From positions 248,001 through 312,000 of the forward strand of contig CANFNV010000001.1 of assembly GCA_947448525.1 (NCBI GenBank): a DNA stretch of 64,000 bases. The letters are read 5' to 3'. Within the stretch, counting starts at the first letter, position 1, and every line of letters starts with the position of its first letter. The notes below the pieces were generated by a model, which ran no database searches, had not been told where the DNA came from, and was given only the letters and a program-made list of their open reading frames with translations. Source of the DNA: Flavobacteriaceae bacterium (GTDB lineage Bacteria > Bacteroidota > Bacteroidia > Flavobacteriales > Flavobacteriaceae). The position numbers were made by a program, and so were the translations under genes. Positions 15,756-24,750 of the stretch are shown here, in pieces.

Positions 15756-16850
15756 ATGATAAAAAAAGTAATTTTTATAGTATTTCTTTTACTTAATTTT
15801 ACAAGTTTTTCGCAAAATTCCAATCTTTCTGAAAAATCAATTGTCAGCATATTGACTTGCGGAAGAGGCGATGAACTATATACTACATTTGGTCATACAG
15901 CCATTAGAATTAAAGATTCTATAAATAACTTGGATGTAGTTTATAATTATGGAGCATTTGATTTTAGAACACCAAATTTTTATTTAAAATTTATAAAAGG
16001 CAATTTACAGTATTTTATAAACGCTAGTTCCTATGATGATTTTATGTTAGAATATCAATACGAAAATCGAGAAGTTATAGAACAAACATTGTCTTTTTCA
16101 TTATTGAAAAAACAAGAACTTTTTGATTTATTAAATGCCTCTTTATTTTCAGAAGAACGGAGTTACACCTATAAATTTATTGATAAAAACTGCACGTCAA
16201 TGGCGGTAGATAAAATCAATAAAATAATTGGAGAAAAATTAATTCAAAAAGTGGATGACAAATCCATATCCTATCGAGAATTACTGTACCCTTATTTTGA
16301 AAATCACTTTTATTACAAACTTGGAATCAATATTATTTTTGGTGCAAAAACAGATTGTAAAGCAGAGAAATTATTTCTCCCTATAGAATTAATGCACAGT
16401 TTGTCTAAAGTTAAAATTAATGGAAAACCACTAGTTACAAAAACGGAAACCAAAGTAAAAGGAGCTGAATTAGATAATAGCTTTTCGTTTATTAGTAGTA
16501 TTTATTTTATTATAACACTATTAATTCTAATTGTTATAACAAATAGAAAATCCATTTTCTTCACGTACCTTTTTATAACAGGTTTATTGGGTTTATTTAT
16601 CTCATTGGTTGGATTTTATTCTTTACACGAAGAACTATCATGGAATTACAATGCACTGCTATTTAATCCATTATTTTTAATTATACCATTTATAAGAAGA
16701 AAATGGTTTAAGAAAGTGACAATTGTATGTTTTGGAATGATTATAATTTATGTTATTACTATTCAAACAAAACCCCATTTATTATTGATGTTACCTTTTA
16801 TTGGAGCAACTTCTTATATTTTGTATATGCTTCTCAAAAAAACTTCATAG
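15756..16850 (+). CDS. DUF4105 (Lnb N-terminal periplasmic domain) membrane protein
   Basis: A 364-residue protein with signal peptide (1-20, ending SFSQ), a periplasmic DUF4105 domain (about 27-190) and a C-terminal part with about four or five membrane helices (about 243-362). The domain keeps its conserved His47 (FGHTAIRI) and Cys146 (DKNCTSM). DUF4105 is named for Lnb, a lipoprotein intramolecular acyltransferase of low-GC Gram-positives; whether the bacteroidotal relatives act on lipoproteins cannot be read here. It follows the PorV-like gene after 6 bases, and its 3' end faces that of the sugar transferase only 6 bases away. Confidence 0.85.
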   Translation: MIKKVIFIVFLLLNFTSFSQNSNLSEKSIVSILTCGRGDELYTTFGHTAIRIKDSINNLDVVYNYGAFDFRTPNFYLKFIKGNLQYFINASSYDDFMLEYQYENREVIEQTLSFSLLKKQELFDLLNASLFSEERSYTYKFIDKNCTSMAVDKINKIIGEKLIQKVDDKSISYRELLYPYFENHFYYKLGINIIFGAKTDCKAEKLFLPIELMHSLSKVKINGKPLVTKTETKVKGAELDNSFSFISSIYFIITLLILIVITNRKSIFFTYLFITGLLGLFISLVGFYSLHEELSWNYNALLFNPLFLIIPFIRRKWFKKVTIVCFGMIIIYVITIQTKPHLLLMLPFIGATSYILYMLLKKTS

Positions 16851-16856
16851 ACTGAT

Positions 16857-18251
16857 TTATTGACCTCTATAAAACAAAACCGTACTAAGGGTTTTAATAA
16901 TTATATTTATATCTAAGAATATGCTTCTGTATTTAATATAATACAAATCATATTTCAATTTAACCAAGCTATCTTCAATAGAATCACCATATGAATAATT
17001 TACTTGAGCCCATCCCGTTAGTCCTGGTTTAACAACATGACGAGTTTCATAAAACGGCATAATTTCAGCAATTTCATTCACAAAAATTGGGCGTTCTGGT
17101 CGTGGACCAATAATAGCCATATCTCCTTTAAGTATATTTAAAAACTGTGGAAATTCATCTAATCTAGTTTTTCTCATTATTTTTCCGAAAGTTGTTACTC
17201 GGGAATCATTTATGGTTGTAAAAACAGCGCCATTGGTTTCAGCGTTTTTAACCATAGTTCGGTATTTATATATTTTAAATAGCGCTCCATTTATACCTAC
17301 TCGTTCTTGAGTATAAAAAAGTGAACCTCTATTTCCAATCAAATTTCCCAATACTATTAAAGGTAAAAACAAGAATCCGATAAACAATCCGAATAACGAA
17401 AAAATGATTTCTGTGATTCGAATGAATAAAAGATAAAAATGATTTTGATTACTTCTACTGAATGGAAAATATCTATAAAAATCTCTAGATAGATATTGAA
17501 CTGGAATTCGCTGGGTAATAGCTTCATAAACCTGAGTATATTCTCTAATTACAAATCCTTTTTCAAGTAGACGAATTAATTGATTATATAAACTAACAGT
17601 AATCCCCTCCGTTTTTTGAGAAGCAATAACAATTTCTGAAATAAAGTTATTGGTGACAAAATCTTCTAAGTCCTCAAGATTTATATTTTTAATTAGATTT
17701 AATTGAATTTCATTGGTATCTTCAAGGTCTGAATTTACAAATCCAATAATTTTATAATGCGGGTCAGCGTTTTCTATTCCAGAAACCAATTCTAATAATT
17801 GCTCTTTGTCGCACACTAATAGTGCATTTTTAACAAAACGATGAGAAGCTAAAAATTTGACGTAAAAAACCCTCCAAATAAAAAGGGAACCAAATACCGC
17901 AATAAAAAAAAGGAGGATTTGTATCCTATTTGAGGGTAATTCTGGCGTGTAAATTGGAGTCAATAAATAAATTAAAACGGTAGTGCAAGAAGTTAAGATA
18001 CTACTTTTTATTACTTGAAATGCATTGCTGGCAACCTGAAGATTATACATTTCAAATACAGATCCAAAAACATTAATGTATACTGCTAGAAAAATAGTCC
18101 AATAATAATTGTTTTTTGAAAACGTGAAATAGCTGAACGTAAAAATAGAACTTACTATATAAAGTGAAATTAAAACAAAAATTACATCAAATACTTTAAG
18201 AAGTACTTTTCTCTCTGAAACTTCAAAATGTATTTTTTTAAAACTCTTCAT
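16857..18251 (-). CDS. Initiating sugar-phosphate transferase, WcaJ/CpsE type
   Basis: Transfers a hexose-1-phosphate from a UDP-sugar to undecaprenyl phosphate, starting repeat-unit synthesis at the inner membrane. The 464 residues have four N-terminal membrane segments (about 14-110), a central nucleotide-binding-like region, a fifth hydrophobic segment (about 275-295) and the catalytic C-terminal domain with KIYKYRTM, the Asp-Glu pair of TRLDEFPQ, IIGPRPERP and KPGLTGWAQVNYSYG. The last motif resembles glucose-type polyprenyl transferases. It is the last gene of cluster A, 48 bases after a GT4 gene. Confidence 0.92.
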   Translation of the reverse strand: MKSFKKIHFEVSERKVLLKVFDVIFVLISLYIVSSIFTFSYFTFSKNNYYWTIFLAVYINVFGSVFEMYNLQVASNAFQVIKSSILTSCTTVLIYLLTPIYTPELPSNRIQILLFFIAVFGSLFIWRVFYVKFLASHRFVKNALLVCDKEQLLELVSGIENADPHYKIIGFVNSDLEDTNEIQLNLIKNINLEDLEDFVTNNFISEIVIASQKTEGITVSLYNQLIRLLEKGFVIREYTQVYEAITQRIPVQYLSRDFYRYFPFSRSNQNHFYLLFIRITEIIFSLFGLFIGFLFLPLIVLGNLIGNRGSLFYTQERVGINGALFKIYKYRTMVKNAETNGAVFTTINDSRVTTFGKIMRKTRLDEFPQFLNILKGDMAIIGPRPERPIFVNEIAEIMPFYETRHVVKPGLTGWAQVNYSYGDSIEDSLVKLKYDLYYIKYRSIFLDINIIIKTLSTVLFYRGQ

Positions 18252-18299
18252 TTAATTATTTAGTTGGGCAAGTTACAAAATAAGATGGAATTAAAAATG

Positions 18300-19313
18300 T
18301 TATTTTAAGATTTCAGACCAATCCATTTTAACCACATTCCAATCAAAAGTTTCACTCTTATTTCTAGCATTTGAAACTATAGTTTCATAAAAAATTCGAT
18401 TTGAAAAAAGTGTTTTAATAGCACCAGCCATAGCTTCCGAATCATTGACATCAACTAATAGTCCGTTTTCGTTATTGGACAAAAGGAAGGGAATTCCTCC
18501 CACATTTGTAGAAACTACTGGCAAACCCAATGCCATTGCTTCAATGACACTTAGAGGTGTATTATCAAAATTTGTAGTGTTGATAAATACATTATAATCT
18601 TCAGAAAGCTTTATCCATTCTTCCTTTGCTAATTTTCCTGTAAATTCTACTTCAACATTTAGTTCTTTTGCCAATAATTTGTATTCATCAATTAAATTTT
18701 CTTTATCTGGTCCAACCATACATAGTTTTGCATTTGGAAAATCTTTTTTTAATCGCGACAGGACTTTAATTGCCATTATTGGATTATAAATAGTGGAAAA
18801 AGAACGAACCCATAAAAGTCTTGGAACCAAGTTTTCCCTTTCTTTAAAAGAATAATTCTCAATATTTATTGTGTTAGGAATATATACTACATTTTTATAA
18901 TTAGCTTTTTTAAAAATCTCATACAAATACCTTGAAGGAGCGCTATTTTTATAGGAATTATTAAAAATTAATTTAGAAATAAAGAAATTATTATTAATTC
19001 TTTCAGGCAAATTACCTCCGTGTAATATAGAAATGTACTTCAATTTCAATATTCTACACAATTGACTACTAAGGAGTGCAAACCAAAAATTTTGGGTACT
19101 ATAAACATCAATTAATACATATTCAACTTTTCTTGAATATTGGATAGTTTTAAAAATCATATCCAACATTCGTGCTATTTTATTTTTATAAGAAGAAGCA
19201 TAATACATTTCATACCCTTCCACCTCAAGAAATCTACCTAAAATCTCAATAGATGTTTCAGTATTTCCATGGGAAGCTAATTTATTTCCAATATAAAGCA
19301 GCTTAATTATCAT
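18300..19313 (-). CDS. Glycosyltransferase family 4
   Basis: GT-B-fold glycosyltransferase of 337 residues. The N-terminal acceptor domain begins IKLLYIGNKLASHGNTETS; the C-terminal donor-binding domain has LLWVRSFSTIYNP, CMVGPDKEN, VEFTGKL and the nucleotide-sugar motif TPLSVIEAMALGLPVVST. The first acidic residue of the classical E-x7-E motif is Asp (FDNTPLSVIE). Sugar and acceptor unknown. The start overlaps the end of the upstream Wzy-type gene by 11 bases. Confidence 0.88.
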   Translation of the reverse strand: MIIKLLYIGNKLASHGNTETSIEILGRFLEVEGYEMYYASSYKNKIARMLDMIFKTIQYSRKVEYVLIDVYSTQNFWFALLSSQLCRILKLKYISILHGGNLPERINNNFFISKLIFNNSYKNSAPSRYLYEIFKKANYKNVVYIPNTINIENYSFKERENLVPRLLWVRSFSTIYNPIMAIKVLSRLKKDFPNAKLCMVGPDKENLIDEYKLLAKELNVEVEFTGKLAKEEWIKLSEDYNVFINTTNFDNTPLSVIEAMALGLPVVSTNVGGIPFLLSNNENGLLVDVNDSEAMAGAIKTLFSNRIFYETIVSNARNKSETFDWNVVKMDWSEILK

Positions 19314-20628
19314 CGAATCTAACTTTTAGTAATGATAAGGAATATATAAAACCTGGCGCAGCAGTTCGCATAGCAGAATGATTTATGCTTAGCAGCCAAA
19401 AAATGAGAAAACAAAGTAAAAAAATATGCTGCTTGTTATGTAAATACAAAGTAAATGGAGTTATAAATAAAATCAATAATGCTAAAATACCAAGTAAACC
19501 ATGCTCTGCAAACATTCTTGTAAGTTCATCATGAGATGCAACTAATTCACCCGTTTGTTCTTTTCTTAGTTCATACCCTTTTGCAACACCAATTCCAAAG
19601 AATGGGTTTTCAAGAAATGAATTAATTTCTCCTTCTGCAATATCTTCTCGTCCACTAAATATAGTCGTTTTTGTTCTTCCTATAGCATCTTGATTTGTAT
19701 AACGTTTACTCAATAGACCTCCTGTTTGGATTTCACTAAAAATAAAAATAGCTATTAATGCAATTACAAAAAAACCAAAAAGATAATTTAATTTTAATTT
19801 TTGCCTGTTTTTAGAATAATAATAAACAATTACAATTAATGTCAAAAACATCAATAACCCTGTAATCATTCCACCACGAGAAAAAGTAATCAATCCTCTA
19901 TAGGTGATAAACAAACCTAAAATCAAATTAATTAAAAACAATAATTTTGTTGAAGAAGCAAAAAATAAACGAGAAAAAAAAACAAACATTCCCAATCCAA
20001 GTATTGTAGCCACTTGATTTGGGCCAAATCCTCCTGAAGTCTTAAAATTAGAACCATTACCAATTAAAACTTGCTTTAATTCAGGAACAAATAAGGTTAT
20101 ATAAACCGCACAGGAAATTATTGGCAAACCAATAAGTAATAACAAATTATTAATCTCACCAATTGTAATTTTTCTATTAAAAGTATAAAGAGATGAAATA
20201 CCCAAACAAACAGGTCCTGAAATATTAAATATTATTGTATTACGAATTTCAGATCCAAAATTTAATGAGTCTATAGCAATAATAATTCCTGGAATTAACA
20301 AAATTAAAAAAACCCAATAAGGTAAGGCATTCTTTGAAAACCCACTATACATCATCCCAATAATAAGAAAAATCATCACACCATATTTTCCAAATTCATA
20401 CAACAAAACACCATCTGTCATTCTTAAAAAAACCTCTGATCCAACAATATAAGCGGCAGCATAGAGTACTTCATTATTTCTGTTTTGTGTTTTTATAACA
20501 AAGAAAATACCAACAAGAAATATTAATATTCCATAAACAAGAGAAAATTCAGGAAAAACAAAGACAACAACTCCCAAAATAATATGGAGAAGAATCAAAA
20601 TAATGTAATTTTTTTCTTTGTTTAACAT
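19303..20628 (-). CDS. O-antigen ligase/Wzy-type polymerase
   Basis: A 441-residue inner-membrane protein with about 12 hydrophobic segments, of the O-antigen ligase (Wzy_C/WaaL) superfamily. The signature is in the large periplasmic loop: FSRGGMITGLL (about 251-261) and, later, ENPFFGIGVAKGYE followed by SHDELTRMFAEHGLLGI, where the His and Glu are the conserved ligase/polymerase residues. Either polymerises the cluster A repeat unit or ligates a glycan to a lipid carrier; sequence alone cannot decide. 4 bases from the next gene upstream. Confidence 0.85.
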   Translation of the reverse strand: MLNKEKNYIILILLHIILGVVVFVFPEFSLVYGILIFLVGIFFVIKTQNRNNEVLYAAAYIVGSEVFLRMTDGVLLYEFGKYGVMIFLIIGMMYSGFSKNALPYWVFLILLIPGIIIAIDSLNFGSEIRNTIIFNISGPVCLGISSLYTFNRKITIGEINNLLLLIGLPIISCAVYITLFVPELKQVLIGNGSNFKTSGGFGPNQVATILGLGMFVFFSRLFFASSTKLLFLINLILGLFITYRGLITFSRGGMITGLLMFLTLIVIVYYYSKNRQKLKLNYLFGFFVIALIAIFIFSEIQTGGLLSKRYTNQDAIGRTKTTIFSGREDIAEGEINSFLENPFFGIGVAKGYELRKEQTGELVASHDELTRMFAEHGLLGILALLILFITPFTLYLHNKQHIFLLCFLIFWLLSINHSAMRTAAPGFIYSLSLLKVRFDDN

Positions 20629-20632
20629 AACA

Positions 20633-21697
20633 TTAAATCCAATTTAAATAATTTCTAATTATTATTTCTTCGGAATGGTTTTTCAAAATTGTTTTATGAA
20701 GATTATTCCCCATATCTTCTCTTAAAGTTTCATTTTGTATTAATTTTAATAAAGAAACAAAGAACTTATCTTTATCATATTTTGGCACAAGAAAACCATT
20801 AATTCCGTCATTTATAATTGAAGGGATTTCTCCAACTTCTGAAGAAACAACAGCTTTTTTGGACAAACCATATTCTAAAATTACAACAGGTAAACCTTCC
20901 GATTGAGAAGTTAATATTGCAATATCAGCTTGACTTATTATTGCTGTAGTATCATTTTTAGAACCATAAATAAATACATTTTCTGACATTTTTTTTAAAA
21001 TTATCAACTCTTTAATTTGACTTGAATAATCATCATTAAAATCTTTACCTACTAAATGAAAAGTCCATTCTGGATGAGATTCTAATATTTTTTCTGCAAC
21101 ATCTAAAAGTAAAAAATGATTTTTCTGAATTCTTAAATTTGCTAAACATAAAATTTTTTTTCTGTCAAATCCTTGTAATTTTGTTAATGGAACTTCATCC
21201 TTGCTAAGTGTTGTAAAATTGCTTAAATAGATAATCTTCTTACAATACAATTCTCTTTCTGCCCATATTTTTAACTGATCATTTACCACTATAACTCTAT
21301 CAAATAAGAATGAGGCCAATTTTAAAGCGAATGATTTTCTGGTGCTTAAAAATTCACTTAATCCATTATGGTCATGCCAAATAATTTTTAATTTGGGTAA
21401 TGTTAATTTTATTAAAATAGCCGTAAAAAAAGAGCTGCTGTGGGCTTGTAAATAATTTATTTTATTTTTTTTACAAAAGTTTCTCAACTTTAATACAGCC
21501 ATTATATCAATTGTACTTTTTCTATTTAAAAACAAATAATGTACCTTTTCGATCAATTGTTTTTTTAATTCTCCTTCTTTTCTAGTAACAACTAATCCTG
21601 AAAATTCAATCCTATTAGAGAGTGCATTAGCATAATTCACAGCCATTTTTTCGGAACCACCAATATCTAATGAATCTATTATTTGTATAATTCTCAT
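20633..21697 (-). CDS. Glycosyltransferase family 4
   Basis: GT-B glycosyltransferase of 354 residues. It starts MRIIQIIDSLDIGGSEKMAVN, the usual GT4 acceptor-domain opening; the donor site carries the E-x7-E motif in SEGLPVVILE and GEIPSIINDGINGFLV. Substrates unknown. A 161-base non-coding gap with -7-like elements lies upstream, so this gene may begin a separately transcribed distal part of cluster A. Confidence 0.9.
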   Translation of the reverse strand: MRIIQIIDSLDIGGSEKMAVNYANALSNRIEFSGLVVTRKEGELKKQLIEKVHYLFLNRKSTIDIMAVLKLRNFCKKNKINYLQAHSSSFFTAILIKLTLPKLKIIWHDHNGLSEFLSTRKSFALKLASFLFDRVIVVNDQLKIWAERELYCKKIIYLSNFTTLSKDEVPLTKLQGFDRKKILCLANLRIQKNHFLLLDVAEKILESHPEWTFHLVGKDFNDDYSSQIKELIILKKMSENVFIYGSKNDTTAIISQADIAILTSQSEGLPVVILEYGLSKKAVVSSEVGEIPSIINDGINGFLVPKYDKDKFFVSLLKLIQNETLREDMGNNLHKTILKNHSEEIIIRNYLNWI

Positions 21698-21752
21698 AAT
21701 TTTATTCTGTGAATACTGATTAATTGTGATTGGGGTGTAAAATTAACTATCG

Positions 21753-21769
21753 CAAATTTAACAAAGTTA
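21753..21769 (-). promoter_or_regulatory. Two overlapping -7-type elements inside cluster A
   Basis: On the minus strand TAACTTTG (21769-21762) and TAAATTTG (21760-21753) both fit TAnnTTTG, 56-72 bases before the GT4 start at 21697. The gap 21698-21858 is the longest within cluster A. No exact -33 box at 17-23 bases (a TTG lies 25 bases from the first element). Confidence 0.4.
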
Positions 21770-21858
21770 CACTCGAATTGTTGTTATAAATAAACAAATC
21801 AAAATTAAAATCTTATTTTTAAATGATATAATATTTAGTGGTTGGATTAATACAGTAC

Positions 21859-22977
21859 TTATTTAAGAAATAATTTTTCAATTTCTTTTTCAAAAAAGTC
21901 ACTAGTATAATTCCTTGACCAGTGCATTGCCAATTGCGCTTTTTTGTTGTATAATTCTTGATTGTTTATTAATCCATCCATTAAAACAACATCATCATTC
22001 AAATTCATAGTAAGCAAAACACCTCTGTTTCCATTATCTAACATATTTGAAACACATGAAACGGGTGTTGCTATTGGCAAACATTTCCAAAACATTCCTT
22101 CAGCAATAACTTTGGGCCACCCTTCACTTTTGGAAGGTAATATAACAAAATGACTATCTATATAGGCATTTTTGATTATGTCTAAAGATTGATTTCCATT
22201 TAAAAAAACAACATTCTCTAATTTGTTGGTTTCGATATATTTTTCTAATTCTAGTAATAATTGCCCATTTCCAAAAATGTTTAATGAAATATTTGAATGT
22301 CTTTTAGAAATTTCTTCCACTATGTTAATAGCATATAGTGGATTCTTACCCTCGGATAATGCACCGACAAAAATAAATTTCAATCCATTTTGAAGTGTTT
22401 TACTTTCAACAGAAATTTTATCGACTTCGGAATAAGTTGCCGTAAAAAAAGGTTTTATGTTTTTACTTTGATTCTGCCATGTACCATAGACCAAGACTGT
22501 AATGTTTTTTGTTAAAAATGTATTATTCAAAATCCATTTTTGTATTTTATAACTTAATGGCTGAGTAGCATTGGGATCCCAATTTCCTGCATATTTAGCA
22601 GTTTTGGGTTTATTTGGAAAAAATATCTGTACCATACAACCCAATAAACCGGTATTCCCTGGACATCGCAAATGAATATGATCTGCTTCTTTCATTGCTT
22701 TATAAATGGCAAAAACTATTTTGGGTATCTTACTAATTGCATTTAATTTTGATTTAAAACCAATTGCATTAAGCTCATTTATAGAAATAAATTTTATTCC
22801 TTCTTTTTCATATTTAAAATAAATAGATGTTTTTTCTTTAAGCGTTAATGGAGCTACAATAATTAATTCGTCTACATATTTTGCCCAAATATTCATTTCT
22901 CTAACATAAGGAGCATAGGCAAAAAATCTTCCATCTGCATTGCCATGAGGGACATGTGTAATAATTAAAAATTTCAT
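21859..22977 (-). CDS. Glycosyltransferase family 4
   Basis: GT-B glycosyltransferase, 372 residues from the ATG at 22977 (MKFLIITHVPHGNADG). The open frame extends to a TTG at 22995, but that would overlap the upstream gene by 11 bases and adds an unusual MLINFR leader, so ATG is preferred. The donor domain has GLKFIFVGALSEGKNP, VVFLNGN and the E-x7-E motif in SEGWPKVIAE. Substrates unknown. Seven bases downstream of the GT2 gene. Confidence 0.88.
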   Translation of the reverse strand: MKFLIITHVPHGNADGRFFAYAPYVREMNIWAKYVDELIIVAPLTLKEKTSIYFKYEKEGIKFISINELNAIGFKSKLNAISKIPKIVFAIYKAMKEADHIHLRCPGNTGLLGCMVQIFFPNKPKTAKYAGNWDPNATQPLSYKIQKWILNNTFLTKNITVLVYGTWQNQSKNIKPFFTATYSEVDKISVESKTLQNGLKFIFVGALSEGKNPLYAINIVEEISKRHSNISLNIFGNGQLLLELEKYIETNKLENVVFLNGNQSLDIIKNAYIDSHFVILPSKSEGWPKVIAEGMFWKCLPIATPVSCVSNMLDNGNRGVLLTMNLNDDVVLMDGLINNQELYNKKAQLAMHWSRNYTSDFFEKEIEKLFLK

Positions 22978-22984
22978 CCGAAAA

Positions 22985-24010
22985 TTAATTAACAATTTTT
23001 GGCTTATTAAACCCTAAACTTAACCATCCTACAAATCTACCTAAAGTTTCAGTGATGGCTTCTCTTTTTTTATTCGTTGTAAAAAAATTACTTAATCGAA
23101 TAATAATAAGTAACACTATAATGGAATGCCATTTTATAGTTGCCTTTAATGATGGATTTGGATATTTAACCCTCCAAACGTACCAACCATTTCTTACCAC
23201 CATTTTCCCATAAACATATTTATTTGGTCTCCCAGATTGGTCGTGAAAATGTTGCAATTGAGCATTCGTATTTACAAATAATTTCCCCTTTTTAGATAGT
23301 CGTAGGGTAAAATCAGCGTCTTCATATAAACCATAACCTTCAAAATAAGGTGAAAATTGAAACTCCAAAAATATTTCCTTTTTAAAGGAGGAAACGCCCC
23401 CCATTAGTTGTTCTACTTCATATATTTTACCTGAAGGAGGTAAAAAACCTATACTGCGGCCATGAGAAAATTCAGGAAAAAACCCTGGTGGTTGATTGGC
23501 ATCTAAGCCTAGTTTTTTTCGTAATACAAATCTAGTGCCTTCGGACCTTTTATATCCGTCAAAATAAAATTCATTTATTTTTATCTTTTCTACATTTTCT
23601 GAAATACTCCAACTTGTTTCATTTTTAATATAACCTCCAACTCCTAAAGCATCTGGATAAAGAGTATACGTAGATATTAGATTTTTAAAATAATCTTTAT
23701 CTAGAATAGTATCATCATCCAAAAAACAAATAATTTCAGTTGCTTCAGAAACTTTAGATATTCCAAAATTTCTTTGTTTTGTCAATCCTCTTTGCTCATT
23801 TGACACTAAATAATAAGAAAGATTTTCAAAAATATTTACGTTCAAAATTTCATAAGTCTCATTAGTAGTAGACCCATCTATTATTAAAATTTCATTAGGA
23901 TAAAGCTCTTGAAGTTTTACGGAATTTAGCAAATTCAATAAAGCATTAGGTCGCATATTCGTACAAACCACTAAAGAAAATAAGAAATTATTTTTTTTTA
24001 ATTCATTCAA
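22985..24010 (-). CDS. Glycosyltransferase family 2
   Basis: GT-A-fold glycosyltransferase of 341 residues. The N-terminus carries FSLVVCTNMRPNAL and ILIIDGSTT, the metal-binding site is in CFLDDDTILD, and GYGLYEDADFTLR gives the ED acceptor-side motif. A C-terminal hydrophobic stretch (about 295-310) may associate with the membrane. The start codon is TTG, in a TTGA overlap with the stop of the methyltransferase gene, which suggests tight translational coupling. Confidence 0.87.
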   Translation of the reverse strand: MNELKKNNFLFSLVVCTNMRPNALLNLLNSVKLQELYPNEILIIDGSTTNETYEILNVNIFENLSYYLVSNEQRGLTKQRNFGISKVSEATEIICFLDDDTILDKDYFKNLISTYTLYPDALGVGGYIKNETSWSISENVEKIKINEFYFDGYKRSEGTRFVLRKKLGLDANQPPGFFPEFSHGRSIGFLPPSGKIYEVEQLMGGVSSFKKEIFLEFQFSPYFEGYGLYEDADFTLRLSKKGKLFVNTNAQLQHFHDQSGRPNKYVYGKMVVRNGWYVWRVKYPNPSLKATIKWHSIIVLLIIIRLSNFFTTNKKREAITETLGRFVGWLSLGFNKPKIVN

Positions 24011-24750
24011 GGTTTTGTAGCTATAAAAATTAAATTATTATATCCTAGTTTTCGATTATAAGTCTGGTTATTTTTTAGATAATATTCTTCTAATGAGTAA
24101 ATCTCAATATTATTAAAACCCGCTAATTCTAAATCTCTATTTAATACTTTTTTGGTGTAGTAATATCCTGGAACTTTAAATCCTTTAAACCCAGTAGTTC
24201 TATTTCCGACTGTTTCCCCTAAAAAAGGAGAAAAAAAACTTCTAATTTTAAAATAGATTGTTTTTACTGAAGTTCCAACTTGATTGTGAACTGTACCTAT
24301 TATTGATGCATTTGGCTTTAATATTTCTAACGATGTTTTAAAAATAGTCAAACGATCAATTCTTTTTGGAACATACGTAAGCATGCTATTAAGTAGGGTA
24401 ACAAGATCAAATGTGTTTTTTGAACCTTGATACAAAACCGCATCAGAAACTTGAGTTTCTGTTATAGCATCAACTTCCCATTCAACAATATTAGTTCTAC
24501 ATTTACTGATCATGTTTTCCGAAATGTCAGAGGCTACAATTCGTTCAGGATTATAAAATTTTGCAATAGCAGCTATCTCTCGGCCTGTTCCACAACCGAA
24601 AATTTTTATTTCCTTTATTTTTCCATTGTTGTTATATCGTTTTTGCGCCTCTTGAAACATAAATAATTCAAAATCGGAAGCCTTTTTTTGTATGTCTTGC
24701 GTACATATTATTTGGTCATTTTCCCAGAAATCTTTATTTTCAATTTTCAC
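24007..24750 (-). CDS. Class I SAM-dependent methyltransferase
   Basis: A 247-residue soluble protein with the Rossmann SAM-binding motif KIFGCGTGREIAAI (about 49-62), an acidic residue after the second strand (VASDIS) and LVTLLNSMLTYVPK as motif for post-I/IV. Likely methylates a sugar or glycan end in cluster A, by context only; methylation at the non-reducing end is a known chain-length control in some polysaccharides, but this is inference. Starts with GTG in a GTGA overlap with the FemAB gene stop. Confidence 0.83.
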   Translation of the reverse strand: MKIENKDFWENDQIICTQDIQKKASDFELFMFQEAQKRYNNNGKIKEIKIFGCGTGREIAAIAKFYNPERIVASDISENMISKCRTNIVEWEVDAITETQVSDAVLYQGSKNTFDLVTLLNSMLTYVPKRIDRLTIFKTSLEILKPNASIIGTVHNQVGTSVKTIYFKIRSFFSPFLGETVGNRTTGFKGFKVPGYYYTKKVLNRDLELAGFNNIEIYSLEEYYLKNNQTYNRKLGYNNLIFIATKP

